Assembly (NCBI GenBank): GCA_965220095.1
Contig: OZ244805.1
Span: 1,302,001 to 1,366,000, forward strand
Length of the DNA stretch: 64,000 bases
DNA from: Bin87 sp965220095
GTDB taxonomy: Bacteria; Chloroflexota; Dehalococcoidia; Lucifugimonadales; UBA3495
Direction: 5' to 3'
In this document: in pieces, positions 1 through 8,400 of the stretch
Layout of the letters: each line of letters begins with the position of its first letter
How positions within the stretch are numbered: the stretch's first letter is position 1
Made by a program: the position numbers and the translations under genes
Notes under the pieces: model-generated
The model's database searches: none
What the model was told of the DNA's origin: nothing
What the model saw: only the letters and a program-made list of their open reading frames with translations

Positions 1-19
1 ACCCGACTCGTCTGCGTTT

Positions 20-895
20 TTACTGCCGCACGTACTTGTCCACGCGTTCCTGGGCGCCCAGGGCCATGTAGATGTTGCCGTTGCCGTCTACCCAGCTGCC
101 GTGGGCCGACTCGGAGTCCCAGCGCGCCAGCACGTTGCCGTCCGTGTCCATGATGCTGACGCGGGGCGACAATCCGGGTACGCCGCCTTCGCTGATGACG
201 AACGCCCCCTCGCTGTCTATCGAGATGTCCAGCGGCCGCCGCAGGTCGTCCCACATCGTGATGTACTCGCCGTCGGGTGAATACACCTGGATGCGGCTGT
301 TCTCCCGGTCGCACAGGTACAGGTTGCCGTTGGCGTGCGCCACGATGCTGTGGGGCAGGTGGAACTCGCCGGGGCCGCCCTTGCCCGGCTCGCCCCAGGA
401 TGATTTCAGCTGGCCGTCGGCCGAGAACCGATGCACCCGGGCGTTACGGTAGCCATCGGACACGTACAGGTCGCCGTTGGGCGCCGGCACCAGCTCGGTG
501 GGATAGTTGAACGGGCCGGCCGAGCGCGGGCACAGCTCGCCGGGAATCTCGCAGCCAGTATCGGAGTGCACGCCGCGCTCCCCAATTACCTGCAACGGCT
601 TGCCGTCCAGCGTAAATATCACGCACACCGAGTCGGTGCGGTCGGTGATATACACGATGTCATCCTGGATATAGATGCCGTGAGCCTCGGAGATGGCCCG
701 CAGACCCCAGGATCCCAGATAGTTGCCGCCCGGCCCGAAAATCAGCACGGGCGGGTCTTTGCGCTGAAACACGTACACCCGATGCTGCGAATCGGTGGCC
801 ACCGCCGAGGCGTTGCCCATCGTCATACCTTCGGGCAACCGCGCCCAGTTTTCTTCCAGAACGTAACTGTATTTGCCGGAACCTACGGTAGTCAT
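20..895 (-). CDS. NHL-repeat beta-propeller protein
   Basis: A 291-residue protein made of repeated NHL-type blades. Blades with 'GPGGNYLGSWG', 'YVSDGYRNARVHRFSADG' and 'YLCDRENSRIQVYSPDGE' spell the usual 'V..sDGYnnRI.vFs.dG' pattern of six-bladed propellers such as the peptidylglycine alpha-amidating lyase-like group. No signal peptide or membrane segment is visible, so it is probably cytoplasmic. Such propellers bind ligands or partners, but the substrate cannot be told. Two ATGs lie six bases apart (901 and 895). The AGGAGG just upstream is correctly spaced only for the second, so I start at 895. It stands alone on the minus strand. Confidence 0.85.
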   Translation of the reverse strand: MTTVGSGKYSYVLEENWARLPEGMTMGNASAVATDSQHRVYVFQRKDPPVLIFGPGGNYLGSWGLRAISEAHGIYIQDDIVYITDRTDSVCVIFTLDGKPLQVIGERGVHSDTGCEIPGELCPRSAGPFNYPTELVPAPNGDLYVSDGYRNARVHRFSADGQLKSSWGEPGKGGPGEFHLPHSIVAHANGNLYLCDRENSRIQVYSPDGEYITMWDDLRRPLDISIDSEGAFVISEGGVPGLSPRVSIMDTDGNVLARWDSESAHGSWVDGNGNIYMALGAQERVDKYVRQ

Positions 896-939
896 AATCA
901 TGCCTCCTGTCGCGGGTGGGAGCGGGTCAAACGGTGGGT

Positions 940-1425
940 TTAATTATCAGCAGCGGGCGCCTCAACCTCCGGCGGGATGGTGAACAGAGGCGGGCTGGCA
1001 TCGGCGTGGCTGTGGTTGATCAGGGCCAGCATGATGCGGTCGGTGTTGCGGCGCATCTCTTCACGCAACTGCTCGTTATTGAAGCGCATCTCATCGCGCA
1101 ATTGGTTGATGTTGCGTTGCATCTCATCACGCAGCTGATCGGTGTTACGCTGCATCTCTTCACGCAACTGATCGGTGTTACGCTGCATCTCATCCCGTAA
1201 TTGGTCAATCTTATTGTCGAGCCGCCTAATATCACCGTTGACCTGTTCAAACCTCTGGTCAACCTGCTGGAACTGCTCTTGCATCCTCCCGATGTCGACC
1301 TGCATAAGGCCGATGTCTTTGGAGAAGCTGAGCATCCTCAGCCAAATGACGGTGGGGGCCGTAATTACGGCAGCCATCAGAATGCCATAGAGAATATAAG
1401 CCTGGGCCAGGAAGTCGGATTCCAT
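940..1425 (-). CDS. Membrane-anchored coiled-coil protein with 11-residue repeats
   Basis: A 161-residue protein of unknown function. Residues about 8-30 form one hydrophobic segment (AYILYGILMAAVITAPTVIWL). The rest is a long charged helix. Its middle is a tandem 11-residue (hendecad) repeat with consensus QLRDEMQRNTD, about five copies, encoded by near-identical 33-base DNA units between 1060 and 1210. Hendecads predict a right-handed coiled coil. The most likely arrangement is an N-terminal anchor with an oligomerising cytoplasmic rod. A good AGGA precedes the ATG. Similar anchor-plus-rod proteins occur here at 19266 and 28935. Confidence 0.75.
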   Translation of the reverse strand: MESDFLAQAYILYGILMAAVITAPTVIWLRMLSFSKDIGLMQVDIGRMQEQFQQVDQRFEQVNGDIRRLDNKIDQLRDEMQRNTDQLREEMQRNTDQLRDEMQRNINQLRDEMRFNNEQLREEMRRNTDRIMLALINHSHADASPPLFTIPPEVEAPAADN

Positions 1426-1485
1426 AGCATTCCTGCTTTACGATACTGGTACGTATGGGCCTATTTTAGCAGACCGCAGCATCGG

Positions 1486-2361
1486 TTAGCGGGGGAAGAA
1501 GCCGTTCAGCAGATGTTCACGGATGGTGTCGGCCACCAGTTGAGGACGCTGCAGCGGCACGTCATGGATGCTGTCTTCCATCCACACGGTTTTGCTGCGG
1601 GGCAGCAGCGATTCGGCGCGGGCGATGGACTCCTCGCGGCGGAAGCGCCGGTCGCCGGCGTCGGGGTTGGACTGACGCGCCGGCAGTATCAGGACCGGGC
1701 ATTTCAGCTGTCCGTACAGGTCGGCCGGCTTGTGATCCCACAGGGCGTCGATGATACGCAGGTGGTTTTCCCGGCGCAGGTTGGACTGTATCGTACCGTC
1801 TTCCAGCGTGCGGAAATTGGCCAGCACGGCCTCGGTCACCGCCGCCGGCGGGTTGGGGCCGAAGCGCCCGTTGGATTCCACCCGTTCCCGCATCATCTGC
1901 GGCGTAAAGCCCGTAAAAATGGGCGGGGCCATATCCTCCCGGATCTGTTCTCGTGTCCGGCCGGGTCGGTTGGAAATGTCGATGGTGCCGCCGTCGACAA
2001 ACACGATGCCGCTGATGGTTTCCGGTTGGGCCACCGCCAGCTCCAGCGCCACGTCCGCGCCCCAGGAGTGGCCCACGATGACAGTGCGCTGCCAGCCCAT
2101 CGACGCGATGAATGCCGCGGCATCGCCGCAAACGGTGGCGAAATCGTAGCCGTGGTCAATCTGCGCCGACTGGCCGTGCCCCCGCTGGTCCAGGGCAACG
2201 ACACGGAAGTCGTCGGCCAGGGCCGGCGCCACCAGATCCCAGATGTGGCACGTGGAAGCCAGACCATGCAGCAAAAGCACCGGCTGGCCAGCGCCGCCCC
2301 AGTCCCGGTAGTGGAAGGGCAGGCCGCGCAACTCGATGTGGCAGTCGGTGGGGGTAGGCAT
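1486..2361 (-). CDS. Alpha/beta-fold hydrolase
   Basis: A 291-residue hydrolase. The oxyanion-hole HG ('LLLHGLAST', about residue 31), the nucleophile elbow GHSWGA (about residue 96) and a late His in 'IHDVPLQRP' match the catalytic plan of the fold. The 'DQRGHGQS' strand-turn is typical of the haloalkane dehalogenase / C-C hydrolase branch. The substrate cannot be assigned. It is monocistronic and has an extended -10 box 34 bases upstream of its start. Confidence 0.85.
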   Translation of the reverse strand: MPTPTDCHIELRGLPFHYRDWGGAGQPVLLLHGLASTCHIWDLVAPALADDFRVVALDQRGHGQSAQIDHGYDFATVCGDAAAFIASMGWQRTVIVGHSWGADVALELAVAQPETISGIVFVDGGTIDISNRPGRTREQIREDMAPPIFTGFTPQMMRERVESNGRFGPNPPAAVTEAVLANFRTLEDGTIQSNLRRENHLRIIDALWDHKPADLYGQLKCPVLILPARQSNPDAGDRRFRREESIARAESLLPRSKTVWMEDSIHDVPLQRPQLVADTIREHLLNGFFPR

Positions 2362-2394
2362 AAATCAGGCAATCCAACGCATCAGGTTGGCGAC

Positions 2395-2403
2395 ATTGTA
2401 GCA
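2395..2403 (-). promoter_or_regulatory. Extended -10 promoter element
   Basis: TGCTACAAT on the minus strand, placed to start transcription near 2388, about 27 bases before the hydrolase ATG at 2361. No clear -35 hexamer is seen. The same nonamer, or one base different, recurs before several genes in this window. Confidence 0.5.
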
Positions 2404-2553
2404 ACGGCAGGGCCGGGCGGCTAGCCAGCCGTCGGCATTACAGTCGTGACTGCCAAGCCTGGCGACGCCAATTTTGACACTCTGTTCGCTATAATTGAAA
2501 AAGCACAGTCGCAATCATGCTGGTGTTGCGAGTTCGCCATCGGAGAGAAGCTT

Positions 2554-2898
2554 ATGACTAGCCCAGAGACCGTTACCCTCACGCGGGCTGAGTACGATGC
2601 CCTGGTTTCCCACAATGCCGAGCTTGAGGAGCGGGTAGCCGCTTTGGAGGCCGACGACGGCAGTCGCGTTCCCCACGAGGTTGCCGTGGCCATCATGCGG
2701 GGCGACAGCCCCCTGTCGGCATTTCGCAGCTATCGCCGGCTTACCCTGCGCCAGTTGGCTGAAGCCACCGTAGTAACGGCCAGCTATATCTCGGAAATAG
2801 AATGCGGCCTTAAACCCGGCTCGACAACGGCTCTGGCCCGCCTGGCCACCGCCCTGGACACCAGAATCGGCGTGCTGGCGATGGAGTTGGTGGAGTAG
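2554..2898 (+). CDS. Xre/HTH_3-type transcriptional regulator or orphan antitoxin
   Basis: A 114-residue DNA-binding protein. The N-terminal part (TLTRAEYDAL, then a short coiled coil ELEERVAALEA) resembles the leader found in some type II antitoxins. Residues about 58-110 are an Xre-like helix-turn-helix ('LTLRQLAEATVVTASYISEIECGLKPGS'). The frame is open from 2446, but ATG 2554 follows GGAGAGAAG at good spacing. No toxin gene adjoins it: the next gene (2912-5680) is a convergent restriction enzyme, which it might regulate, although that is only positional inference. Confidence 0.8.
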   Translation: MTSPETVTLTRAEYDALVSHNAELEERVAALEADDGSRVPHEVAVAIMRGDSPLSAFRSYRRLTLRQLAEATVVTASYISEIECGLKPGSTTALARLATALDTRIGVLAMELVE

Positions 2899-2911
2899 CA
2901 TGCGACGCTTG

Positions 2912-5680
2912 CTACCCATTCGCCTCCATGGCGGCCCGTTTCAAGTTGAGCGCCAGCAACCGTTCCAGTATCTCCTCGCCGGACAAATCGGCCGGCCAGC
3001 CATAGGCGGCTGCAACGGCGGCGTCCAGGGCATCGTGGGCGTTAGCCAGCCAGGTGGGGCGCTGGTTATAGAGGTTGGTGAGGGTGCGGCGGCGCAACTC
3101 GGCGGCGTTCAGGGCCGGACTGCCGGCGGCGTCCGTCGGGTTCAGCCAGTTCTCCCGCAGCCGATTCAGTTCGGCAGCTGCGCTGGCAATGGCATCGCGC
3201 TGTGTGTCGGTAGGCTTCGGGAAGGGGAAGGTTTCAAAGCAGGTGGATATTAGGTAACGCAACCCGCTTTTGGCCTCACGTAATTGTGTACCCATCGCCA
3301 ATACCCAAACCGCGTGTATCCGGCTGTGCAACATTCCAAAAAAGTAGTTGTCATCCCGCGCAAATACGACAATAGTTTTGTCCGGCAACACACTACCATC
3401 AATGTACGAAAACAGACGGTGCCGAGCCACTTGGCTGGTTCCAATATAGCGAGGCAAGCCGACCAGCGCTTGCCGCATTTCAATACGAGGACGCCCGTGC
3501 AGCCACCAATCACTCTTTAGTTTGGCGTCCCGGTGTTTATCCCGTTGCGGCTTGACCACGGAGCGTACATACTCGAACGGCATTTCATACAATGCTGCGT
3601 CTGCTTCTTGCATATTTATGCCAAAGTCAATTATCCACATATCCCGTGACACTTGATTAATATCACGGCCAATCAGCCACGGTTTGACGACATCGCTGTT
3701 GGGTTTATTATGAGGATTGGGCTGTTGGAGCATATCCTCGGCAACTGCCCGGCTAATTTCAAATGGCCCATGCTTCACTTCGCCAGCGAAACAGATACCG
3801 GCATTTTTCGAGAGCTGCTGCGCCAGGGTAAGGTCGGCACCGGCGGTAAGGGCGGGGGAGATGCCAACGACTGGTCGCCCGTCAAGAATACGCTCGCTCT
3901 CGCTGCCATTGTCAAAACAGATAATGGAGATATGCACACTGGCACCATCAAGAGCCCAGTTGCGGTCAGAGAGCGCATTAAAAATATCACCAGTTTCTTT
4001 GATGCGGGCCAGCGCCCGTCTGTTACGCTGGAATCGTATCGCCTGCGTCGCCAGCAGGCCGGCGCGTCGGGACTGGCCGGCCACAATCTGCGCGCGGGCT
4101 TTCTCTAACCAGTAGCAGCACAAGTCGCTGGAGTTGGGAATGCGGTCGCCATAAAGGTTATAAACAGCATTGGCGTATTCATCGCCCAATTGTCGCCGGA
4201 ATGGAAGACTTCCCAAAAACGGCGGGTTGCCGATGATAAACTCTGCCGCCGGCCATTCCGGCTCGGCCGGGTTATCCGGGTCGGAGAGGTCCAGGATGGC
4301 GTCGGTCTGGCGGATGGTGTCCAGCGGCGTCAGTATGGGCTGTTGCCGATAGGGGAAGCCGCTGCTCTGGTGCCACTGGATGTAGCCAATCCAGAGGGCG
4401 GTGCGGGTCAGTTCGGCGGCGTAGTGGTTGATTTCGATGCCCAGCATCTGGTCAGGTTTTATCGTGGGAGACAGGTCATGCCAGCCTTGCGTCGCCGCAA
4501 AGTCAATAACCTGCTTTTCAAAATCAAGTAGCGAACGCAATGCCAGGTACAGAAAGTTGCCGCTGCCGCAGGCCGGGTCCAGCACGGATACGCCGGCCAG
4601 CCGCTGCTGAAAGGCCACCAACCGGGCGCGGGCGGCGGCGTCAGCGCCGTTGTCCAGCAGGCCGTCGATTTCCTGACGGGCGGCGTCCCACTCTCGGCGC
4701 AGGGGTTGCATCACCACCGGGTCAATCACCAGCATAATTTCGTCGGCACCGGTGTAGTGCGCGCCCAGCTGGGAACGCTTGGAGACGTCGAGGGCGCGCT
4801 CGAACAGGGTACCGAATATGGACGGCTCGATGTTGCGCCAGTTCTTGCCGGTGGCCTCGCCCAGGCGTTGCAGTGCGGTAGTGCTCAATTCAACAGCATT
4901 CGGCGAGTTGAACAGGTCCCCATTGAAGTGTGGAATCTCGTCGGCCCCGAACAAACCACCGTCGGCCATTTGCCCGAAGAGGTTGGCGACTGCCTGATTG
5001 AACCGCGCCGGGTTGCGAAACTGCTCGCGGACAATACGAGTGAACAGCCCTTCGGGTAGCAGGCCGGCGTCCTCGGCGTAGAGGCAAAATACGATCTGAT
5101 TCAGATAGCGGGCCAAACCTTCAGGGTCGGCATCGTGCTGCTCCATATCCGCCACGATGTCCCGGAACAGGTTGGCCGTTTCCCGCGTAACCTGCTCCAC
5201 CGACCGGTCGGGCCGGAACTCGCTGGGAGCGAAGAAGGCGTTGCGCAGTTTGGCTAACTGCTCCTGCTGGTCCAATCCAGAAACGGGGATTTCATGCAGG
5301 ACGGTTTCCATCCCCGGAAAGTTGGTGCGTATCAGAATCACCCGGAAAGACGACACAATAAGCAGCGGGGGCGTTTTCAGGTGAACCTGATAGCGCAGCA
5401 GCTGGTTGAAGGCTCCGGCCAGTTGGTCATCACTACCCTTGAACTCCCATCCGAAACGCTCTTCCAGATACGCGTCGGCAAAGCCGCCGGGCACCCACTT
5501 CTCAAAGGTGAACACATCGGGATTGCCATAGGCCACCGGGCTGGGATGGCCGACCAGAGCGCAGATGTCGAGGAACATTTCCTGCGCCGCCTGCTTCTCG
5601 CCAAAGCTGCTGTCATGCCACTTGGCGATAAACTGCTGTGGATTCATACTCGGTACAGCTGACAATAATTCGTGCTGCAT
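2912..5680 (-). CDS. MmeI-family type IIG/IIL restriction-modification enzyme
   Basis: A single-chain restriction endonuclease and adenine methyltransferase of 922 residues, close to the usual length of MmeI. The N-terminal nuclease carries D69-x9-E79-F-K81, the same spacing as the catalytic D-x9-ExK recalled for MmeI. After a helical spacer comes the methyltransferase with motif I DPACGSG (368-374) and motif IV NPPF (485-488). The C-terminal ~250 residues should hold the target recognition domain. All visible catalytic residues are intact, so it may be active. ATG 5680 has GAGAGG at good spacing; a second Met at 5647 is less well placed. These enzymes need no separate specificity or methylase gene, and none is adjacent. 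Confidence 0.92.
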   Translation of the reverse strand: MQHELLSAVPSMNPQQFIAKWHDSSFGEKQAAQEMFLDICALVGHPSPVAYGNPDVFTFEKWVPGGFADAYLEERFGWEFKGSDDQLAGAFNQLLRYQVHLKTPPLLIVSSFRVILIRTNFPGMETVLHEIPVSGLDQQEQLAKLRNAFFAPSEFRPDRSVEQVTRETANLFRDIVADMEQHDADPEGLARYLNQIVFCLYAEDAGLLPEGLFTRIVREQFRNPARFNQAVANLFGQMADGGLFGADEIPHFNGDLFNSPNAVELSTTALQRLGEATGKNWRNIEPSIFGTLFERALDVSKRSQLGAHYTGADEIMLVIDPVVMQPLRREWDAARQEIDGLLDNGADAAARARLVAFQQRLAGVSVLDPACGSGNFLYLALRSLLDFEKQVIDFAATQGWHDLSPTIKPDQMLGIEINHYAAELTRTALWIGYIQWHQSSGFPYRQQPILTPLDTIRQTDAILDLSDPDNPAEPEWPAAEFIIGNPPFLGSLPFRRQLGDEYANAVYNLYGDRIPNSSDLCCYWLEKARAQIVAGQSRRAGLLATQAIRFQRNRRALARIKETGDIFNALSDRNWALDGASVHISIICFDNGSESERILDGRPVVGISPALTAGADLTLAQQLSKNAGICFAGEVKHGPFEISRAVAEDMLQQPNPHNKPNSDVVKPWLIGRDINQVSRDMWIIDFGINMQEADAALYEMPFEYVRSVVKPQRDKHRDAKLKSDWWLHGRPRIEMRQALVGLPRYIGTSQVARHRLFSYIDGSVLPDKTIVVFARDDNYFFGMLHSRIHAVWVLAMGTQLREAKSGLRYLISTCFETFPFPKPTDTQRDAIASAAAELNRLRENWLNPTDAAGSPALNAAELRRRTLTNLYNQRPTWLANAHDALDAAVAAAYGWPADLSGEEILERLLALNLKRAAMEANG

Positions 5681-5751
5681 CGTACCTCTCGAACCGGCCT
5701 TCAGAACGGCATTATAGCCCGTGTTTTCCCGGCAGCCCTCCTAACTCGCCC

Positions 5752-5760
5752 TGCTATAAT
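5752..5760 (+). promoter_or_regulatory. Extended -10 promoter element
   Basis: TGCTATAAT, a perfect extended -10 box, 58 bases before the ABM-domain gene start at 5819. No good -35 hexamer is present. Confidence 0.55.
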
Positions 5761-5818
5761 GCGCTCGGCGGCCACGCTGAGTCCCCACGCCGCCCCAACC
5801 CACAGGAGGACGCCCGTT

Positions 5819-6157
5819 ATGTACGCTCTTTTTGTTACCGTCAACATCAAGGAAGGCTACGCCGAAGAGTTTGCTGCGGCCAGCCTGGGCGACGGCCAGG
5901 GCTCGGTGCGCGACGAGGAAAACTGCTTCCGCTTCGACATCCTGCGAAACCCCGACAACCCCAACCAGTTCTATCTGTACGAGGTTTATACCGACCGCGC
6001 CGGCCACGCCACCCACCGCGAGCAGCCTCACTACACCGCCTGGCGCTCCTCCGTGGAGCACATGTTCGACGGCGACCTGGGCCGCGTGGAGATGGAAACC
6101 GTTTTCCCGTCCGACGCCGGCTGGCAGGCGCAGAAGCCGGGGCTGGTCAACTGGTAA
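5819..6157 (+). CDS. ABM-domain (antibiotic biosynthesis monooxygenase / YgiN-like) protein
   Basis: A 112-residue ferredoxin-like-fold protein. 'MYALFVTVNIKEGYAEEFAAA', 'FDILRNPDNPNQFYLYEVYTD' and 'HREQPHYTAWRSSVE' follow the ABM/YgiN pattern, in which the late His and Trp line the cavity of a small dimer. Relatives act as quinol monooxygenases or have other roles on small hydrophobic substrates; nothing here fixes the substrate. The frame is open from 5672, but AGGAGGA at 5804-5810 sets the start at 5819. A strong intrinsic terminator follows. Confidence 0.88.
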   Translation: MYALFVTVNIKEGYAEEFAAASLGDGQGSVRDEENCFRFDILRNPDNPNQFYLYEVYTDRAGHATHREQPHYTAWRSSVEHMFDGDLGRVEMETVFPSDAGWQAQKPGLVNW

Positions 6158-6187
6158 GACGCCGCGCCGGCCTTCCCAAATCCCTAA

Positions 6188-6216
6188 CCCCTCTCCCGGC
6201 AGGAGAGGGGTTTTTT
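6188..6216 (+). terminator. Intrinsic terminator
   Basis: A CCCCTCTCC / GGAGAGGGG hairpin followed by six T residues, 31 bases after the ABM gene stop. It belongs to the recurring intergenic CCCTCTCC palindrome family; a second, imperfect copy lies at 6236-6290. Confidence 0.8.
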
Positions 6217-6331
6217 GCGGCCAGTGACACCAGTCCCCTCTCCCCTGATGGGAAAGGGTTAGGATGAGGAAGATGCCGGGGAGAGGGTTATGTCAAGGCC
6301 AGAGCGGGGCCAGCCCCAGCGTGCCCCCCCG

Positions 6332-6727
6332 CTAACTCGCCGGCTGCACCAGTTCGATGAGCACGTCATCGGGGCCTTCGATATAGGCCAGATGGCTGCC
6401 CGTGGGGGTGGCCGTGTAGGGCAGGACGACGCGGATGCCGGCCGCCTGCAACCGCTCAAGCTCGGCTGCCAGGTCTTCGACATCGAAGCCAAAGTGCTCC
6501 AGACCCAGGCGGTTGAGTTCGGCCACGCTGCGCGCGTCGGAGGAGCCCGGCGGCTTGGATGACACGTTCAAACGACACTGTCCGCCCATCTGCATACCGA
6601 TGGTAATGGTGTTCGGCATCACTTCGCGTTCCGACACAATCTTGGCCCCGAAGAATTTTTCGTACCACTCGGCGGTAGACCGCGGGTCAGCGGCCCTGAT
6701 GTGCACATGATTAATCCGATATTCCAT
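6332..6727 (-). CDS. VOC-superfamily (glyoxalase/dioxygenase-like) protein
   Basis: A 131-residue single-module pair of beta-alpha-beta-beta-beta units. 'INHVHIRAADPRSTAEWYEKFFGAK' opens the first unit with a metal-type His. 'LEHFGFDVEDL' and the C-terminal 'LIELVQP' supply the usual second-unit His and Glu. Members bind a divalent metal and act as lyases, dioxygenases or epimerases; the reaction cannot be told. AGGAGG lies seven bases before the ATG. It is divergent from the alkyltransferase-like gene. Confidence 0.85.
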   Translation of the reverse strand: MEYRINHVHIRAADPRSTAEWYEKFFGAKIVSEREVMPNTITIGMQMGGQCRLNVSSKPPGSSDARSVAELNRLGLEHFGFDVEDLAAELERLQAAGIRVVLPYTATPTGSHLAYIEGPDDVLIELVQPAS

Positions 6728-6862
6728 GCTCGTACCTCCTGCTCCGTTGATGGTGGTTCAGATGCCGATAATACAGGATGGCAACGGCCACGGGAACCGG
6801 ACTACGCAGCACCGCCCGGTCATCAGTAGCGCGACCGAAAACCGGGCTGGTAGACTAACGCC

Positions 6863-7237
6863 ATGCGTGCTTCCGAAATTCCCGGCATTGCTGACGACGT
6901 CGACGCAACAGCCGCCACACCCACCGTTGCTCCCGTCTACGCGCGCATCATCGCTATGGTGCGGCAGATTCCTCGTGGGCAGGTCGCTACTTACGGCCAG
7001 ATTGCGTTGATTGTCGGCGGCTGCACGCCCCGCATGGTGGGCTACTGCATGGCCTCGCTGGATGGCAACAGCGATGTGCCCTGGCACCGGGTTATCAACC
7101 GACAGGGCAAAATCAGCCCGCGCGGTGTCGGGTTCGGGGCGCAGATACAGCGGGAGTTGCTGTTGCAAGAAGGGGTGGAATTCAGCGACGCCGACCGCAT
7201 CAGCTTTCGTCGGTTCGGCTGGCTGGACCCATATTAG
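6863..7237 (+). CDS. Alkyltransferase-like (ATL) DNA-damage recognition protein, MGMT family
   Basis: A 124-residue member of the O6-alkylguanine-DNA alkyltransferase fold. The active-site motif, normally PCHRV, reads PWHRV at residues 73-77. The alkyl-accepting Cys is thus Trp, as in E. coli YbaZ and other ATL proteins, which bind O6-alkylguanine and hand it to nucleotide excision repair instead of removing it. 'YGQIALIVG' is the helix-turn-helix, and 'RGVGFGAQIQRELLLQEGV' the typical C-terminal stretch. A possible -10 (TAGACT, 6851-6856) ends six bases before the ATG and no ribosome site is present, so the mRNA may be leaderless. mutM follows. Confidence 0.9.
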   Translation: MRASEIPGIADDVDATAATPTVAPVYARIIAMVRQIPRGQVATYGQIALIVGGCTPRMVGYCMASLDGNSDVPWHRVINRQGKISPRGVGFGAQIQRELLLQEGVEFSDADRISFRRFGWLDPY

Positions 7238-7265
7238 GCAGCGCATATCAGGAGGCCGGTTCGAT

Positions 7266-8087
7266 ATGCCCGAAGCGCCCGAAATGCAGGTGGTTGCCGA
7301 GTTCTTGCAGACTCAACTGCCCGGTCAGACCATAGTCAGCGCGCAGGTGCTGAAGCCCAGCGTGGTGCGGTCGGTGGCCGGCGACTTGACTGAAGACATC
7401 GCGGGCCGGCAGTTTCTGTCCGTCGAACGGCGGGGCAAATTTCTGCTGCTGCGGTTGTCCGGCGGACGCAACCTGGTCATCAATCCCAAGCTGACCGGCG
7501 GCCTGCAGTACGTCCCCAGCGCGCAGCGCGTGCTCAAAAAAACCTGCGTGCGCTTCCAGCTATCCGGCGAGATTGACCTGCGCTACGTCGACGACCGGCA
7601 GATGGGGCAGTTCTACTATGTGGGCGACCACGATGTGGAATCAGTGCCGGGGCTGGCCGAGCAGGGTCCGGACGTGCTGGACGAAACGAGCTTTGATGAC
7701 TTCAAGGCGAACCTGAAGGGGTTTAGCGGCGAGATCAAGGGCGTGCTGACTCGCGGGCGTGTCGTGTCCGGCATCGGCAACGCCTACGCCGATGAGATTC
7801 TGTTCCACGCCGGCGTGTATCCGTTCAAGAAGCGCAAGGCGCTGACCGACGATGAGCTGCGCCGCATCCACCACTCCTGCCGTCAGGTGGTCGTCGATGC
7901 CATCAAGACAGTGCAGGAGCACATGGGCGAGCAGATTGACCACAAGGTGCGGGGTTTTCTGGCCGTGCACAACCGGGGCGGCCAGCCCTGCCCCCGCTGC
8001 GGCACCGCCATCACACAGTTGAAGGCCAACCAGCGCATAACCAGCTACTGCCGCCAGTGTCAGCCCGGAATGCTGCTGCGTAACTGA
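7266..8087 (+). CDS. mutM: Formamidopyrimidine-DNA glycosylase (Fpg/MutM)
   Basis: A 273-residue bifunctional base-excision enzyme that removes oxidised purines and cuts the abasic site. It begins MPEAPEMQ: Pro2 is the Schiff-base nucleophile and Glu3 the acid. The conserved Lys lies in 'VERRGKFLLL'. 'GIGNAYADEILF' is the helix-two-turn-helix. The C-terminal zinc finger has CPRCG and CRQC. The start is fixed by AGGAGG nine bases upstream; the frame itself is open further upstream inside the preceding gene. The 28-base gap to the ATL gene suggests a two-gene repair operon. Confidence 0.93.
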   Translation: MPEAPEMQVVAEFLQTQLPGQTIVSAQVLKPSVVRSVAGDLTEDIAGRQFLSVERRGKFLLLRLSGGRNLVINPKLTGGLQYVPSAQRVLKKTCVRFQLSGEIDLRYVDDRQMGQFYYVGDHDVESVPGLAEQGPDVLDETSFDDFKANLKGFSGEIKGVLTRGRVVSGIGNAYADEILFHAGVYPFKKRKALTDDELRRIHHSCRQVVVDAIKTVQEHMGEQIDHKVRGFLAVHNRGGQPCPRCGTAITQLKANQRITSYCRQCQPGMLLRN

Positions 8088-8114
8088 CGCCCACCGGCCG
8101 AGTTCCCTCTCCCT

Positions 8115-8267
8115 CTCACGCGTACCCACTTCAATCTGTCATTGCGAGCGTAGCGTGGCAATCTCGTCGCCGTAGCAACGGCGGTTCGCCGACGTGTGTT
8201 CAACCTCATCGAGATTGCCACGTCGCTATGCTCCTCGCAATGACAGATTGAAGTGGGTACGCGTGAG
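8115..8267. repeat. Palindromic MITE-like element, family B (copy 1)
   Basis: A 153-base non-coding element with terminal inverted repeats CTCACGCGTACCCACTT followed by TCATTGCGAG, and a core rich in 'GGCAATCTCGTCG'. The whole unit can fold into one long hairpin. Related copies occur at 12032, 12217, 52826 and 53672, with a core-only copy near 48263. Confidence 0.8.
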
Positions 8268-8333
8268 AAAGCAACCCCGCTCCTATACACACCGCAGTCG
8301 CCCCCGAACAGTGGATACGTAGGCGTCAGCCAC

Positions 8334-8363
8334 AAAAAAACCCCTCTCCCATCGGGAGAGGGG
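8334..8363 (-). terminator. Intrinsic terminator of pnp
   Basis: Reading the minus strand, a CCCCTCTCCC / GGGAGAGGGG hairpin is followed by seven T residues, 38 bases after the pnp stop codon. It belongs to the same palindrome family as 6188-6216. Confidence 0.8.
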
Positions 8364-8400
8364 TTGGGGTGAGGGCCAAACCCCCGCCCGCCATGTTTAC

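Noticed and set aside
1201..2424. 407-residue open frame antisense to the hydrolase
   Set aside because: Shadow frame; its composition is that of a reversed coding sequence.
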